Below are positions 52,167-61,863 of a stretch of DNA of 64,000 nt, piece after piece. The stretch is from Candidatus Sericytochromatia bacterium S15B-MN24 CBMW_12. GTDB taxonomy: Bacteria; Cyanobacteriota; Sericytochromatia; S15B-MN24; UBA4093. A program made the translations under genes and the position numbers. The notes under the pieces are model-generated. The model did no database searches. It had not been told where the DNA came from and worked only from the letters and a program-made list of their open reading frames with translations. Every line of letters starts with the position of its first letter. Positions within the stretch are counted from its first letter, which is position 1. The stretch lies in assembly GCA_002083825.1 (NCBI GenBank), contig DAZV01000026.1, positions 509,185-573,184 on the forward strand, given 5' to 3'.

Positions 52167-54590
52167 ATGTTGGCAACCGGCACGCGCTGCTTCCACTGCG
52201 GACTGGACGCCGATAACCCCCTCCTCGGGACCGTTGACGGCCAGATACGGGAGTTCTGCTGCAGCGGGTGCCTGATGGTCTGCGAGATCATTCATTCCCA
52301 GGGTCTCGCGTCCTACTACTCCAAGCGCGGAGACGCCGCGTCGCTCCGCGCGGCGACAAAAGCCCAGGAGTTCCCCTTCGATCACGAGGACTTCCAGCGC
52401 CAGTACGTTCAGCGCTCGGGCGACTCCCGCGAGGTGAGCCTCATGATCGACGGCATTCACTGCGCCGCCTGCATCTGGCTCATCGAGAAGGGACTCTCCC
52501 AGCACCCCGGTATCCAGGATGTTCAAGTCAGCCTCGGCACTCAGCGCGCCCTCCTTCGCTGGGATTCCACCCGAACGCACCTGAGCGCGCTGGCTAGGGC
52601 GATTGCTGAGCTGGGATACCGCCCATATCCCTATGATCCGTCCAAGCTGGACCAGCCCATGCGCGCCCGCAGCCGCGACCTGCTCCTGCGCATGGGAGTG
52701 GCGGGCCTCGCCATGCTCGCGACCATGTTCCTCGCCGAGCCGCTCTACTTCGGGGATTTCACCGGAGACGAACTCTACCGCAAGCTCTTCGTCTGGATGG
52801 GCTTCCTGATAGCCACCCCGACCTGCTTCTATGCTATCCTGCCCATCCTGAGGGGGGCGTGGAGCGGCCTGCGCCAGAGGACCGTCAACATGGACGGGAC
52901 CATCGCCATCGGTGCCCTCGCCACCTACGGCGCAAGCGTCTGGGGATCGCTCACCGATGGCCCCATCTACTTCGAGTCCCTCGCCATGTTCCTCTTCCTG
53001 ATCCTGGCCGGCCGTTTCGTGGAAGGTGCCGTTCGGCGAAAGGTCTTTGCCGCTACCGAACGGTTGCTAAAACTCGAGGCGAAGGCCGCCACCCTGGTCC
53101 GGGACGGCGCGCGAACGCGCGTTCCCCTTCAGGCCGTGCGCGTGGGAGATCGCGTCGAGGTCAGCGCGGGTGAGGCCATCCCGGTCGACGGACGGGTCAT
53201 CGAAGGAACCGCCGGAGTGAACGAGGCCATGCTTTCCGGCGAGTCCCGCCCGGTCCTCAAGCAACCCGGTGATCTCGTGCTCGGCTCGTCCGTGGCGATC
53301 GATGGCTCGTTGCTCATCGAGGCCACCGGAGTCGGTCAATCCACCAAGCTCAACCAGATCATCCGGCTGATCGAGCAGGCCGACGCCCACCGATCCCCCG
53401 GCGCCCGGCACATCGACCGGATTACCAACGCCTTCGGCCTCGGCGTCGTCCTGGTTGCCGTCCTTAGTTTCCTCGGCTGGTGTCTCTTCGCTCCCCCGGC
53501 CACCGCCTTGATGATAGCCGTCGCCGTCCTGGTAATCACCTGTCCATGTGCTCTTGGACTCGCCATCCCAGCAGCCAACGTGCTGGCTGCGACCAAGGGG
53601 GTCGATCGCGGGATCCTCTTCTCGGACGGAGCGGCGCTCGAGGCACTCCCGGGCATCACTCACCTGGTTCTCGACAAGACCGGCACCGTCACGACCGGCC
53701 ACATGGAAGTGGCGGCCTTGGTGCCGTTTGCCGGGTCCGAGGACGACTTGCTGGCTATCGCCGCCGCCCTCGAGGCGCGCTTCGAGCATCCGATCGCGCG
53801 TGCCATCCTGGCCATGAGCGCCGAGCGCGAACTCGCGCTTCTCGAGGTGGAGGCGTTTCAGGTCGTCCCGGGGCGGGGGGTTCTGGGACGCTTGCCTACC
53901 GGCGCCGCCGCCGTGGGTAACGAGGCGCTTCTCGTCGCTCAGGGCGTCTCCCTCTCGGAGGCCGCTCGGGCTTCGGCCAATGTTCTCAAGGATCGCGGCC
54001 TGACGCTCGCTTTCGTGGCGGTCGAAGGTCAGGCCATCGGGATCCTGGGCCTGCGCGACGAGCTTCGCGCGGACGCCCGGGAGACGGTTCAAGCTCTCAG
54101 GCAGCGCGGAGTTCACGTCACCTTGCTTTCCGGGGATCATCGAGAGGCTGCGGAGAGGGTCGGCGAGGCCCTGAGCGTAGATTGCATTCTCAGCGAGGTG
54201 CTGCCGGACGAGAAGCAGCAGGTCATCCGGGACATGCAAGCTACCGACCGTGTGGTGGTGATGGTGGGTGACGGGGTGAATGACGCTCCGGCATTGGCTC
54301 AGGCGGATGTGGGAATCGCCATGGGCGAGGGGACGGATCTCTCGATCACCTCCGCGCAGGTGGTCCTCCTGGGCGATCGCCTCGGTCTGCTCCTATCCGC
54401 CATCCGGCTCGCCTCGCAAACCCAGCGGGTCATTCGCCAGAATCTGATCCTCTCGGCGCTCTACAACGCCCTGACCATTCCGCTCGCGGTGGCTGGCCTG
54501 GTCACCCCGCTGCTCGCGGCCATCGTCATGCCCATGAGTTCCCTGGTGGTCATGGGGAACTCGCTGCGTCTCACCCGAAAGGACGCCTGA
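52167..54590 (+). CDS. ccoI: CcoI/FixI copper-exporting P-type ATPase
   Basis: A protein of 807 residues. An N-terminal Cys-rich domain (CFHCGL, FCCSGCLMVC) and an HMA domain with GIHCAACIWLIEKG precede the membrane helices. P-type hallmarks follow: TCPCALGLAIPAAN (CPC metal site), phosphorylation motif DKTGT, HP in FEHPIARAI, and GDGVNDAPAL. It exports Cu(I) for insertion into the cbb3 active site. It starts 1 base after ccoH. Confidence 0.95.
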   Translation: MLATGTRCFHCGLDADNPLLGTVDGQIREFCCSGCLMVCEIIHSQGLASYYSKRGDAASLRAATKAQEFPFDHEDFQRQYVQRSGDSREVSLMIDGIHCAACIWLIEKGLSQHPGIQDVQVSLGTQRALLRWDSTRTHLSALARAIAELGYRPYPYDPSKLDQPMRARSRDLLLRMGVAGLAMLATMFLAEPLYFGDFTGDELYRKLFVWMGFLIATPTCFYAILPILRGAWSGLRQRTVNMDGTIAIGALATYGASVWGSLTDGPIYFESLAMFLFLILAGRFVEGAVRRKVFAATERLLKLEAKAATLVRDGARTRVPLQAVRVGDRVEVSAGEAIPVDGRVIEGTAGVNEAMLSGESRPVLKQPGDLVLGSSVAIDGSLLIEATGVGQSTKLNQIIRLIEQADAHRSPGARHIDRITNAFGLGVVLVAVLSFLGWCLFAPPATALMIAVAVLVITCPCALGLAIPAANVLAATKGVDRGILFSDGAALEALPGITHLVLDKTGTVTTGHMEVAALVPFAGSEDDLLAIAAALEARFEHPIARAILAMSAERELALLEVEAFQVVPGRGVLGRLPTGAAAVGNEALLVAQGVSLSEAARASANVLKDRGLTLAFVAVEGQAIGILGLRDELRADARETVQALRQRGVHVTLLSGDHREAAERVGEALSVDCILSEVLPDEKQQVIRDMQATDRVVVMVGDGVNDAPALAQADVGIAMGEGTDLSITSAQVVLLGDRLGLLLSAIRLASQTQRVIRQNLILSALYNALTIPLAVAGLVTPLLAAIVMPMSSLVVMGNSLRLTRKDA

Positions 54591-54591
54591 G

Positions 54592-54741
54592 ATGGACATT
54601 CTCCTCATCATGATTCCAGGTTGCGTGGGGCTGGCACTCATCATGTTCGGTTGCTTCGTCTGGGCGGCCAAGTCGGGCCAGTTCGAGGATCTCGAGGGTG
54701 CCAAGTACCGCATCCTCTACGATGACGAGCCGAGTCCCTGA
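54592..54741 (+). CDS. ccoS: CcoS, cbb3 maturation protein
   Basis: A protein of 49 residues: one helix (IMIPGCVGLALIMFGCFVWAAKSG) followed by GQFEDLEGAKYRILYDDE, the family signature. It is needed for cofactor insertion in cbb3 oxidases. It is the last gene of the cluster, 1 base after ccoI. Confidence 0.92.
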   Translation: MDILLIMIPGCVGLALIMFGCFVWAAKSGQFEDLEGAKYRILYDDEPSP

Positions 54742-54759
54742 CGCGTCGACCCAGGACGA

Positions 54760-54786
54760 GGCCCCGCTACGATTCGTAGCAGGGCC
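54760..54786. terminator. Bidirectional terminator after ccoS
   Basis: GGCCCCGCTAC pairs with GTAGCAGGGCC with one mismatch around a five-base loop, between the convergent ccoS and DUF1385 genes. Confidence 0.65.
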
Positions 54787-54834
54787 ACTGACGATGAGGA
54801 TCGCCGGCTCGATGCGAGCGAAAAGCGCGGTCGC

Positions 54835-55758
54835 CTAGGGAACGGGGCGCTCGGTGAGGGGAGCGCTCGGCTGAATGGCGAGGGCCGCTTCGAGGGAGGC
54901 TATCGCCACCTCGATCTGTTCGGCATTGGCGGGACGGGTCGTGATCCGTTGCAGCCACATCCCCGGCGTCGTGAGCCAGTAAGCCGACCAGGCGAGAATA
55001 CCGGCGGACTTGTCGGTGCTGGTCTTGCCGGCGAGCCGGATCAGTTCGAAGGCCAGGCCGGCAACCACCGGCAGCAGCGCGAGCTTTGCAAACGTGCGTT
55101 CGACCGCGCTCAGGTCGCCCCCGATGAACGAGAAGACGACGATGCTCATCAGCAGGGTGACGAGCAGGAAGCTGGTGCCGCAACGGGGGTGAATGGGCGA
55201 GAAGCTCAGGGCGTTCGGCACCGTGACCTCCTTGCCCGACTCCAGGCAGTTGATCACCTGGTGCTCGGCGCCGTGGTACTGGAAGAGGCGCTTGACTTCC
55301 TCGAAGCGGGAGATGCCCAGCAGGTAGGCCAGGAAGATGCCGAGACGAACCAGCCCCTCGATGGCATTGAGGGCGATGAGGTTGCCGACATAGGGTTTGA
55401 GCTGAACGAAGACCACGGCGGGAAGGAACTTGAAGAGCAGAATCGCGATTCCCAGTCCGATGACCATGCCCATCCAGCCGCCCCCCTTCTCGGCTTCCTG
55501 CTCGCCGGTGGCGACGGAGGCCGAGTAGTTGAGCATGCGGATGCCTACGGTCATGGATTCGATCAATGCACCGACGCCCCGGATGAAGGGAATCTTCAGA
55601 ACCGGGTAGCGCGACCGCCAGGAAACCAGGGATTCCTGCTTGATCCGGATATCCCCTTCGGGAGCTCGGACGGCGACCCCAATTCCGTTGAGGCCGCGCA
55701 TCATCACGCCCTCGATGACGGCCTGGCCGCCGATGGGATCGATGCGTGCGCTGCTCAT
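54835..55758 (-). CDS. DUF1385 membrane protein (YqhQ-like)
   Basis: A protein of 307 residues with the DUF1385 opening GGQAVIEGVMMRG. It has FQYHGAEHQVINCLE and FSPIHPRCGTSFLL in the middle and four or so hydrophobic helices. It may bind metal through its His/Cys residues. The cellular role is unknown. It overlaps the RodZ-like gene by 4 bases, giving an apparent trpS-rluB-rodZ-DUF1385 operon. Confidence 0.88.
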   Translation of the reverse strand: MSSARIDPIGGQAVIEGVMMRGLNGIGVAVRAPEGDIRIKQESLVSWRSRYPVLKIPFIRGVGALIESMTVGIRMLNYSASVATGEQEAEKGGGWMGMVIGLGIAILLFKFLPAVVFVQLKPYVGNLIALNAIEGLVRLGIFLAYLLGISRFEEVKRLFQYHGAEHQVINCLESGKEVTVPNALSFSPIHPRCGTSFLLVTLLMSIVVFSFIGGDLSAVERTFAKLALLPVVAGLAFELIRLAGKTSTDKSAGILAWSAYWLTTPGMWLQRITTRPANAEQIEVAIASLEAALAIQPSAPLTERPVP

Positions 55759-56675
55759 TGTTCACCTCGCTTGAAGCTACGTCGAACTACCTCGCCCTTG
55801 GCCCCGAGGATGCCCAGGGAGCGATCGCCCACGTGGACCTCGACGCCGCCGGCGTTTCCGATCGAGACGTCGAGGTTGTCGTTGGCCGTCCAGGCCATGG
55901 CGTCCCCGGCATCGAGGGTTCCCATGTAGGCGGGGCTTCCGTCACGGATCACCCGGACCCAGGAGGCTTGGCGGACAACCAGACGAACGCGAATTTCCTC
56001 GCTTGGGGCGACCGAAATAGAGGGAACGTTTGCCGCCGGAGCGGGAGTCGACTTGGGGGTCGCTACAGGCTTAGGTGTCGACTTGGGGGTTGCTATAGGC
56101 TTGGGCGTCGGCTGCGGCGTCGGCGTCGCGGTCGGCGAAGACTTGGGCTGCGGCGTCGCGGGCGTGAGCGCTGCGCTGGGCGAACCCGGGGGCAACGGAG
56201 CCGCTCCGGTGGCGGTCGGCATGCTGGGGCTCGCAACGTCCGGAATCAGGGAGGGAGAGGCCGGCGTGGAGGTAGGAACCGGCGACGGCGTGACGAGCGG
56301 GCCGGCCTCCGGTACCGAACGGGGAGACAGGACCATGAAGTAGATGACGACGCCGACGAGTGCGATGGCGATTAGCCAGGGGAAGATCCACCACGGCAAA
56401 GCCAGCTCCCGCTTCTGGACGGGAGGTGGGGGCAGGGGTTTGGTCTGCCAGTACTGATTGGCGAGGTCGTCGCCCGGAAGCCCGACGGCTAGCGCGTACT
56501 TCCGGATGAAGCTCTTGATGTAGACGGGCTCGGGCAGGCTGGATTCGTCCCCCGTCTCGATGGCCCGCAGGTGCGATACCTTCATGTGGGTCTGGGCGGC
56601 GACCTCGTCGAGGGTCCGGCCGCGGGACTCCCGGGCGTCGTGAAGTTCCTGTCCGATCTCGGCTAGCGTTCTCAC
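55755..56675 (-). CDS. RodZ-like helix-turn-helix membrane protein
   Basis: A protein of 306 residues. The N-terminal HTH is LHDARESRGRTLDEVAAQTHMKVSHLRAIE. A single helix near 95-115 is followed by a long Pro/Thr/Ser linker with repeated TPKP units, and by a C-terminal DUF4115 beta domain (VRLVVRQASWVRVIRDG ... VVRRSFKRGEQ). RodZ links MreB to the peptidoglycan machinery and sets rod shape. The linker repeats are encoded by near-identical 27-30-base DNA repeats. Confidence 0.85.
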   Translation of the reverse strand: MRTLAEIGQELHDARESRGRTLDEVAAQTHMKVSHLRAIETGDESSLPEPVYIKSFIRKYALAVGLPGDDLANQYWQTKPLPPPPVQKRELALPWWIFPWLIAIALVGVVIYFMVLSPRSVPEAGPLVTPSPVPTSTPASPSLIPDVASPSMPTATGAAPLPPGSPSAALTPATPQPKSSPTATPTPQPTPKPIATPKSTPKPVATPKSTPAPAANVPSISVAPSEEIRVRLVVRQASWVRVIRDGSPAYMGTLDAGDAMAWTANDNLDVSIGNAGGVEVHVGDRSLGILGAKGEVVRRSFKRGEQ

Positions 56676-57409
56676 GCCTGATCCTCGTTTCTAGCTAGGC
56701 GGAAAAGGGTTTCGATTTCCTTGGGGCTCAGATGGCGGACCTGGCCGGGGTCGAGGTTTCCGAGCTTGACGGGGCCCACGGCGGTACGCTTGAGCCGGAG
56801 CACGGGATGGCCGATGGCCTCGAACATCCGGCGAACCTGGCGGTTGCGTCCCTCGTGAATGGAGACTTGCACGTGGGTCGAGCTGCCTTCGTGGCCCAGT
56901 CGAACGACCTCGGCGGGCTGAGTGGGACCGTCGTCGAGTGTGATGCCCTCGCGGAGCTTCTGGAGCGCCAGTTCGGAGGGGCGGCCGCGAAGGGTCGCCT
57001 CGTAGATCTTGGCCATGCCGAAGCGAGGATGTGTCACGGCGAGGGTGAAGTCACCGTCATTGGTGAGCAGAAGCAAGCCGGACGTGTCGTAATCCAGGCG
57101 TCCCACCGGGTGCAAACCCGGTACGGGCGCAACCAGATCCATGACCGTGCGCCGGCGGCGCGGGTCCTTCACCGTGGTCACGTAGCCTTGAGGCTTGTGA
57201 AGCACGAGGTAGACGCGATCGCCCGGTTTGGGGAGGGGGCGGCCGTCGACTTCGATGCGATCGAGAAGCGGATCCGCCTTGGCTCCCAGCTCTCGGATGA
57301 CCGTGCCGTTGACCGTGACGCGCCCGTCGAGGATCAGGTCCTCGCTGTGTCGGCGCGACGCGACGCCCGCGCTAGCGAGGACTTTTTGTAACCGCTGGGG
57401 TGTGGACAT
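56672..57409 (-). CDS. rluB: 23S rRNA pseudouridine synthase, RluB/RsuA family
   Basis: A protein of 245 residues with an S4 domain (RLQKVLASAGVASRRHSEDLI) and catalytic motif VGRLDYDTSGLLLLTNDG with the nucleophilic Asp. HEGRNRQVRRMFEAIGHPVLRLKR follows. It modifies rRNA. RluB versus RsuA/RluE cannot be split with certainty. It overlaps trpS by 38 bases. Confidence 0.88.
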   Translation of the reverse strand: MSTPQRLQKVLASAGVASRRHSEDLILDGRVTVNGTVIRELGAKADPLLDRIEVDGRPLPKPGDRVYLVLHKPQGYVTTVKDPRRRRTVMDLVAPVPGLHPVGRLDYDTSGLLLLTNDGDFTLAVTHPRFGMAKIYEATLRGRPSELALQKLREGITLDDGPTQPAEVVRLGHEGSSTHVQVSIHEGRNRQVRRMFEAIGHPVLRLKRTAVGPVKLGNLDPGQVRHLSPKEIETLFRLARNEDQA

Positions 57410-58391
57410 TGAGTTTCATTACCTCGCGAACCTCGGCCAGGGTCTCTTGCGCGGTTTCGCGCGCCTTGCGGTTTCCGTCCCGGATGACGTCATCCAGCAG
57501 ATCCGGCTGGCGGGCGAAATGCTCCCGCCGCTCCCGCAGGGGATCGAGCGCGCCGTTCAGCGTCTCGGCCATCCGACGCTTGCACTGAACGCACCCGATT
57601 GTGGCCGACCTGCATTCCGTGTCGACCTGCGATACCAACTGTGGGGCAAGCACCTTGTAGTACGAAAAGACCGTGCAGACCTCCGGGTTGCCCGGATCGG
57701 TCCGGCGCTGCCGCTGGGGGTCGGTCACCATGGTCATGACCTTCTGGGTCACGACGTCCGCGGGATCCGCCAGCTTGATGTCGTTGCCGTAGGACTTGCT
57801 CATCTTCCGGCCATCGGTTCCCACCATGCTGGCGGCCTCGGTCAGGACGGCCTGGGGTTCCGCGAAGGTCTGGCCGTAAAGATGGTTGAAACGCCGGGCC
57901 ATGTCCCGGCTGAATTCCAGGTGCGGCAACTGATCCTTGCCCACCGGCACGCGATCGCTCTTGAATGCGAGGATATCCGACCCCATCAGGACCGGATAGC
58001 CCAACAGACCCTGGGTCATCGAGTCCTCGGCGAGGTGGAGTTCCTCTGCCTGCTCCTTGACCGTCGGGTTGCGCTGGAGCCAGTTGACCGGCGTGATCAT
58101 GGAGAATAGGAGGTTGAGCTCGGCCACTTCGAGCACGGAGGACTGGATGAAGAGCGTTGCCTGCTCGGGGTCGACTCCAGCTGCCAGCCAGTCGAGGAAC
58201 ATCAGGCGGGTATCCTGACGAATATCGGCAGTGTCGTTGTACTTGGTGGTCAGCGCATGCCAGTCGGCCGCGAAGAAATAGCTGTCGTACTCGCCCTGCA
58301 GCCGCTCCCAGTTGGTGAGCACTCCCAGCCAGTGGCCGAGATGTAACTGGCCAGTGGGACGCATGCCGCTGAGAATCCGTTTCTTCGCCAA
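57372..58391 (-). CDS. trpS: Tryptophanyl-tRNA synthetase
   Basis: A protein of 339 residues, a class I synthetase with HIGH-type motif HLGH in RPTGQLHLGHWLG and KMSKS in GRKMSKSYGN. It charges tRNA-Trp. A TTG start at 58391 is inferred from the protein N-terminus MAKKRILSG; no closer start exists. It is first in the minus-strand operon. Confidence 0.95.
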   Translation of the reverse strand: MAKKRILSGMRPTGQLHLGHWLGVLTNWERLQGEYDSYFFAADWHALTTKYNDTADIRQDTRLMFLDWLAAGVDPEQATLFIQSSVLEVAELNLLFSMITPVNWLQRNPTVKEQAEELHLAEDSMTQGLLGYPVLMGSDILAFKSDRVPVGKDQLPHLEFSRDMARRFNHLYGQTFAEPQAVLTEAASMVGTDGRKMSKSYGNDIKLADPADVVTQKVMTMVTDPQRQRRTDPGNPEVCTVFSYYKVLAPQLVSQVDTECRSATIGCVQCKRRMAETLNGALDPLRERREHFARQPDLLDDVIRDGNRKARETAQETLAEVREVMKLNVHTPAVTKSPR

Positions 58392-58532
58392 GGGTGCCGC
58401 CTCCGTGATCGCTGGGGATTGTGGGACTTGAAGATCCGATTCATTGTATCACACGCTAACCGCACGGACAGCGCAGGGCCCCGCGCAAGTTTCAGGCTCT
58501 TTCCGGGCATAATCCCAGATAGGAGGCGAGCA

Positions 58533-59552
58533 TTGAAGAAACAAACCATCCTGAAAGGAAGCGTGATCGGAGCCCTCGCGACGGGGGTCCTGCTGGCGGG
58601 CTGCAGCACCACCCCGTTCTTCGTTCCCATCACCGATCAGGAGCGGCAGCAGGTGGCGGCTCTCCGTGCTTTCCGCACGGCGGTCTCCCCCCAGTCCAAT
58701 CGGGCGATGGGTCTCTTTCAACGCGACATCATGAGCGTGCTCGCCTTGCAGCTCCCCACCGAGTACGGAGCGGATCTCGCCCCCTACCTGCTGCCGCTTC
58801 CCAAGATTGCCGTTCCCGCCGCTCCTGCGGGTTACCTTGCCAACATCGACACGGCTAAGCAACTGCTGGGCTATCTGGTCCCTAACCAGATGGTCGTCAC
58901 GGCCCTGGCCACTTCCGCCGAGCAGGGCAAGCAAGCGAACTGGCAGTACAACCTGCTCCTCCAGCCGACTCCCCTGGGCCAGGCGGGTAGTCTTCAGGTC
59001 ACGACCTCCAGCTCCCAGTGGTTGTCCAACATCTCCGCGGGAACCTCGACCAAGGCCTACTACTTCGGGCAGAAGTTCACGCGTTATCCTGACTCGGTCC
59101 AGGCGACAGGGGAACTGACGCTGCAGGGGAACGCGGGCAAGGCCTCCTTCAACGCGTCGCTGAGCTCCTTCGAGCCGGATCCCCTCGGATCCGACCTCAT
59201 GATCCCTCAAAGCGTTTCCTTCAGCGGATCCGTTCCGGGCCTCTCCTGGAATCTCAACGGCAAGATGACCACGAAGACGGCCCTCACCATCCAGGGCACG
59301 ATCACGGTTCAGGGAAAACAGGGGGGGGAGTCCTACATGGTCGACGGGGCTTCCGTCAACGGGGACCTGACCCTGCGTCTGTTGAACGAGGAGAAGGCCA
59401 TCGATCTCAACCTGTACCTGCTGGCAGGAAAGCTCAAGGGACAGGCGAAGAGCCGCATCGATCGCCGATATCCCTTGGCGGAGATCGTCTCGTCCAAGGA
59501 TGGCAAGGTGAAGATCACCTACGGGGATGGTTCGGCCGAGGTCTTGTTCTAG
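58533..59552 (+). CDS. Predicted lipoprotein of unknown function
   Basis: A protein of 339 residues. The signal peptide has lipobox LLAGC (Cys near residue 24). The body is rich in beta-forming, Ser/Thr/Gly segments with repeats of LQGN/SFSG type, suggestive of an LptA/LolA-like or autotransporter-like beta structure. No family was recognised. A TTG start at 58533 follows AGGAGG; an earlier ATG frame extension lacks such a site. It overlaps the convergent substrate-binding protein gene by 4 bases. Confidence 0.7.
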   Translation: MKKQTILKGSVIGALATGVLLAGCSTTPFFVPITDQERQQVAALRAFRTAVSPQSNRAMGLFQRDIMSVLALQLPTEYGADLAPYLLPLPKIAVPAAPAGYLANIDTAKQLLGYLVPNQMVVTALATSAEQGKQANWQYNLLLQPTPLGQAGSLQVTTSSSQWLSNISAGTSTKAYYFGQKFTRYPDSVQATGELTLQGNAGKASFNASLSSFEPDPLGSDLMIPQSVSFSGSVPGLSWNLNGKMTTKTALTIQGTITVQGKQGGESYMVDGASVNGDLTLRLLNEEKAIDLNLYLLAGKLKGQAKSRIDRRYPLAEIVSSKDGKVKITYGDGSAEVLF

Positions 59553-60457
59553 GGGGCGATGGCTTTCGAGACTTCCTCCAGCGCTTCGAGAACGCGCGGC
59601 CCCGGCCGCGACACCCGGTCGTCGTCAAGCAGCATGATGCGCCCGCTACGAACGGCCTTCAGTCCCTTCTGGGTGCGGCGGAGCTTGTCGAGCGTCGGCT
59701 GGAGGTGACGCGGCGCGAGGATGACGTCGGGATCGGCCGCGATCAGCGCTTCCCAGGAATATGGCGGGTAGGGGTTTCCGGTCGAAAGTCGTCCCACGGC
59801 GTTCTCCCCGCCGGCCGTGCGGATCAGGTCGTCGAGATACGAGCCGGGCCCCGCCGTGATGAGCGGTTCTCCCCAGACCATGTAGAAGACTTTCGGCTTC
59901 TTTTCGCGCTTCGAGGCCCGCTCGATGGTCTCCTGGATGCCCCGCCGGACCTGCTTCGCCAGGCGTTGCGCCTGCTCCTCCCGGCCCGTGATCCGTCCCA
60001 GGTCCATGATGTTCGTTGCGATCGAAGCGAGCGTGACGCTGGAGAGCTGGACGATCTGCGCCTGGCTCAACCGATCGAGCCTATCGTAGAGGCGCGGGTT
60101 CCCGTCGGTGGTGATGACGAGGTCCGGACGCAAGCTGAGGGTCTTCTCGAGGTTGAGGGTCATGACCCCGCCGACCCTTGGGCGCTCGGTTGCGGCGGGG
60201 GGATAGTTGCAGAAATCCGAAACCCCGACGACTTGCGCTCCGGCCCCGATGGCGAAGAGGATTTCCGTGGAGGCTGGGGAAAGCGAGATGATCCGGCGCG
60301 TGGTGCTGGCTGCGACGATCTTGCCTGCCAGGTCCGTCATGGCCTGGACGGGGGCCGCGATCAGCGGGATCATCAAGGCCATCAATCCCAGCGGGACGGC
60401 CAGGCGCCGCATGAGACGGTTGAAGGCGGGGCTTCCGGGAAGGCGCGGAATCCTCAT
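59549..60457 (-). CDS. Periplasmic ABC substrate-binding protein, BtuF/FepB type
   Basis: A protein of 302 residues with a signal peptide and the metal-chelate-binding fold: RIISLSPASTEILFAIGAGAQVVGVSDFCNYPP, LRPDLVITT, VFYMVWGEPLITAGPGSYLDDLI and ENAVG. These proteins capture cobalamin, heme or siderophores for an ABC importer, which is not encoded here. The start overlaps the next gene's stop (ATGA), so it is coupled to the zinc-ribbon protein. Confidence 0.85.
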   Translation of the reverse strand: MRIPRLPGSPAFNRLMRRLAVPLGLMALMIPLIAAPVQAMTDLAGKIVAASTTRRIISLSPASTEILFAIGAGAQVVGVSDFCNYPPAATERPRVGGVMTLNLEKTLSLRPDLVITTDGNPRLYDRLDRLSQAQIVQLSSVTLASIATNIMDLGRITGREEQAQRLAKQVRRGIQETIERASKREKKPKVFYMVWGEPLITAGPGSYLDDLIRTAGGENAVGRLSTGNPYPPYSWEALIAADPDVILAPRHLQPTLDKLRRTQKGLKAVRSGRIMLLDDDRVSRPGPRVLEALEEVSKAIAP

Positions 60458-61617
60458 GGGTTGGCCACCGTGACTTTCAGCCGACGCGAGGCATGGCGCG
60501 CCCCGGTAGGTTCGAAGGCGACTATCTCGAGGGTCTTGGCGCCGTTGGCGCTTCCGGAGGTATCCCAGTCGAAGGTGAAGGGGGGGCGATTGGAGAGGCC
60601 TTGCCATTCTCCGTTCACGAGGAACTCGACGCGATCGATGTAGCCTTGACCTTCGATCTGGGCCTTCACGGTAACGAGGCCCTTCACCGTGGCTCCCGAG
60701 GAGGGGGCCAGCAGCGAAATCTTCCATTGCATGGTCTTGGGGGCGGCTTTGGCTTTGGCCGGGTTGGGACGGGAGGGCGCGGCACGGCGTGAGGGCCGGC
60801 TGTCGGGTTTCACGTCTTCGTTGGACCATTCGCTGAGCATGGCCCAGAGCTTTCGGGTTTGCGGATCCGAGGCCGCATCCGCGGCGGGGCCGCTCTCGGT
60901 GAGTTTCGAGAGTTTGTCCATGGTCTCCCGCTGACCGGTGTCGACCGATTCGCCGTCTTGAATGCGGGCCATGAGACGTTCGGTGGCTTCGACGTCGGCC
61001 TCGGTCACCGCGCCGTTCTCCATGCGTTGCATCATGGTCGCCAGGTCCGCGCTGCGTCCGGACCCCGCGGTGAGGCCGGACACGTTCTTGAGCTTCTTTC
61101 GGCTTTCACCCGCTTGCAAGGCGAAGTCCTTGAAGACGCCGTACTGGAAGGACACGATCCAGCCTAGGCCGGCCAAGATCAAGGAACCGAGTATGAATCG
61201 CGTCAGGCGGCGGCGCCAGCCCTTGTGTCGATTCAAGCCGCCGGTGTAGGAGAGGTCGGGCTTTTGTTGCTGCCTCCGGGTGCCGCGCTTGGGCGTCTTT
61301 TTGGTGGTTTCGGGGGGCGTCGCCGGGTACTTGGGCAGGCATTTCGGGCAGATGCCTTGCCAATTGAGGCATTGGGCGCAGCGGGGCGTCCCGCAGTCGT
61401 GGCAGGGCTTGGCATTTGGCGCCTTGGGGTGCGAGGCGCAGCGCGAGGCCTGGAGTGCGGCTTCCGGAACTCCGTCGACACCTATCGCGGCCAGGGGGGT
61501 TCGCTGGCAGAGCGGGCAGGTTTTTCCCGCCACGCCGCAGCTGCGGCAGAATGGCGCGCGGCAGGTCTGGCAATAGGCCGAGGCCTCCGATTGGGGGTGA
61601 AAGCGGCATGGGGTCAT
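60454..61617 (-). CDS. B-box-like zinc-ribbon membrane protein with a C-terminal Ig-like domain
   Basis: A protein of 387 residues. The N-terminus has B-box-type clusters (CRFHPQSEASAYCQTCRAPFC, CGVAGKTCPLC, then CASHPKAPNAKPCHDCGTPRC). A basic linker, one membrane helix near 140-160, a charged helical stretch and a C-terminal Ig-like domain (SSGATVKGLVTVKAQ ... VEFLVNGEWQG ... FTFDWDTSG) follow. No precise function is known. The topology would place the Zn domain in the cytosol and the Ig domain outside. Confidence 0.75.
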   Translation of the reverse strand: MTPCRFHPQSEASAYCQTCRAPFCRSCGVAGKTCPLCQRTPLAAIGVDGVPEAALQASRCASHPKAPNAKPCHDCGTPRCAQCLNWQGICPKCLPKYPATPPETTKKTPKRGTRRQQQKPDLSYTGGLNRHKGWRRRLTRFILGSLILAGLGWIVSFQYGVFKDFALQAGESRKKLKNVSGLTAGSGRSADLATMMQRMENGAVTEADVEATERLMARIQDGESVDTGQRETMDKLSKLTESGPAADAASDPQTRKLWAMLSEWSNEDVKPDSRPSRRAAPSRPNPAKAKAAPKTMQWKISLLAPSSGATVKGLVTVKAQIEGQGYIDRVEFLVNGEWQGLSNRPPFTFDWDTSGSANGAKTLEIVAFEPTGARHASRRLKVTVANP

Positions 61618-61795
61618 GCGGACGCTCGGGCCACCTTTCTCACGCGATTCTTCAGATGCGATCCCGGGTTCCTGCCGTCGCCCACTTCATTGAAGTCGGA
61701 GCCCGGCAGGGTTCAACGAATCCTAGCATACGGTCGCCCGAGGGGTCCATGGCGCCGGCGCGGTGCCTCCCGTGGATTCGGCCTGATTGCTTGGC

Positions 61796-61824
61796 TTTAC
61801 AGTCCCCAGGGGAGCCTCTATACT
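61796..61824 (+). promoter_or_regulatory. Sigma-70-type promoter of def
   Basis: TTTACA at 61796-61801, a 17-base spacer and TATACT at 61819-61824, 40 bases before the def start. Confidence 0.75.
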
Positions 61825-61863
61825 GGCATTTAGTCCCAGCTCACCATGGAAAGAGAGACGGTT

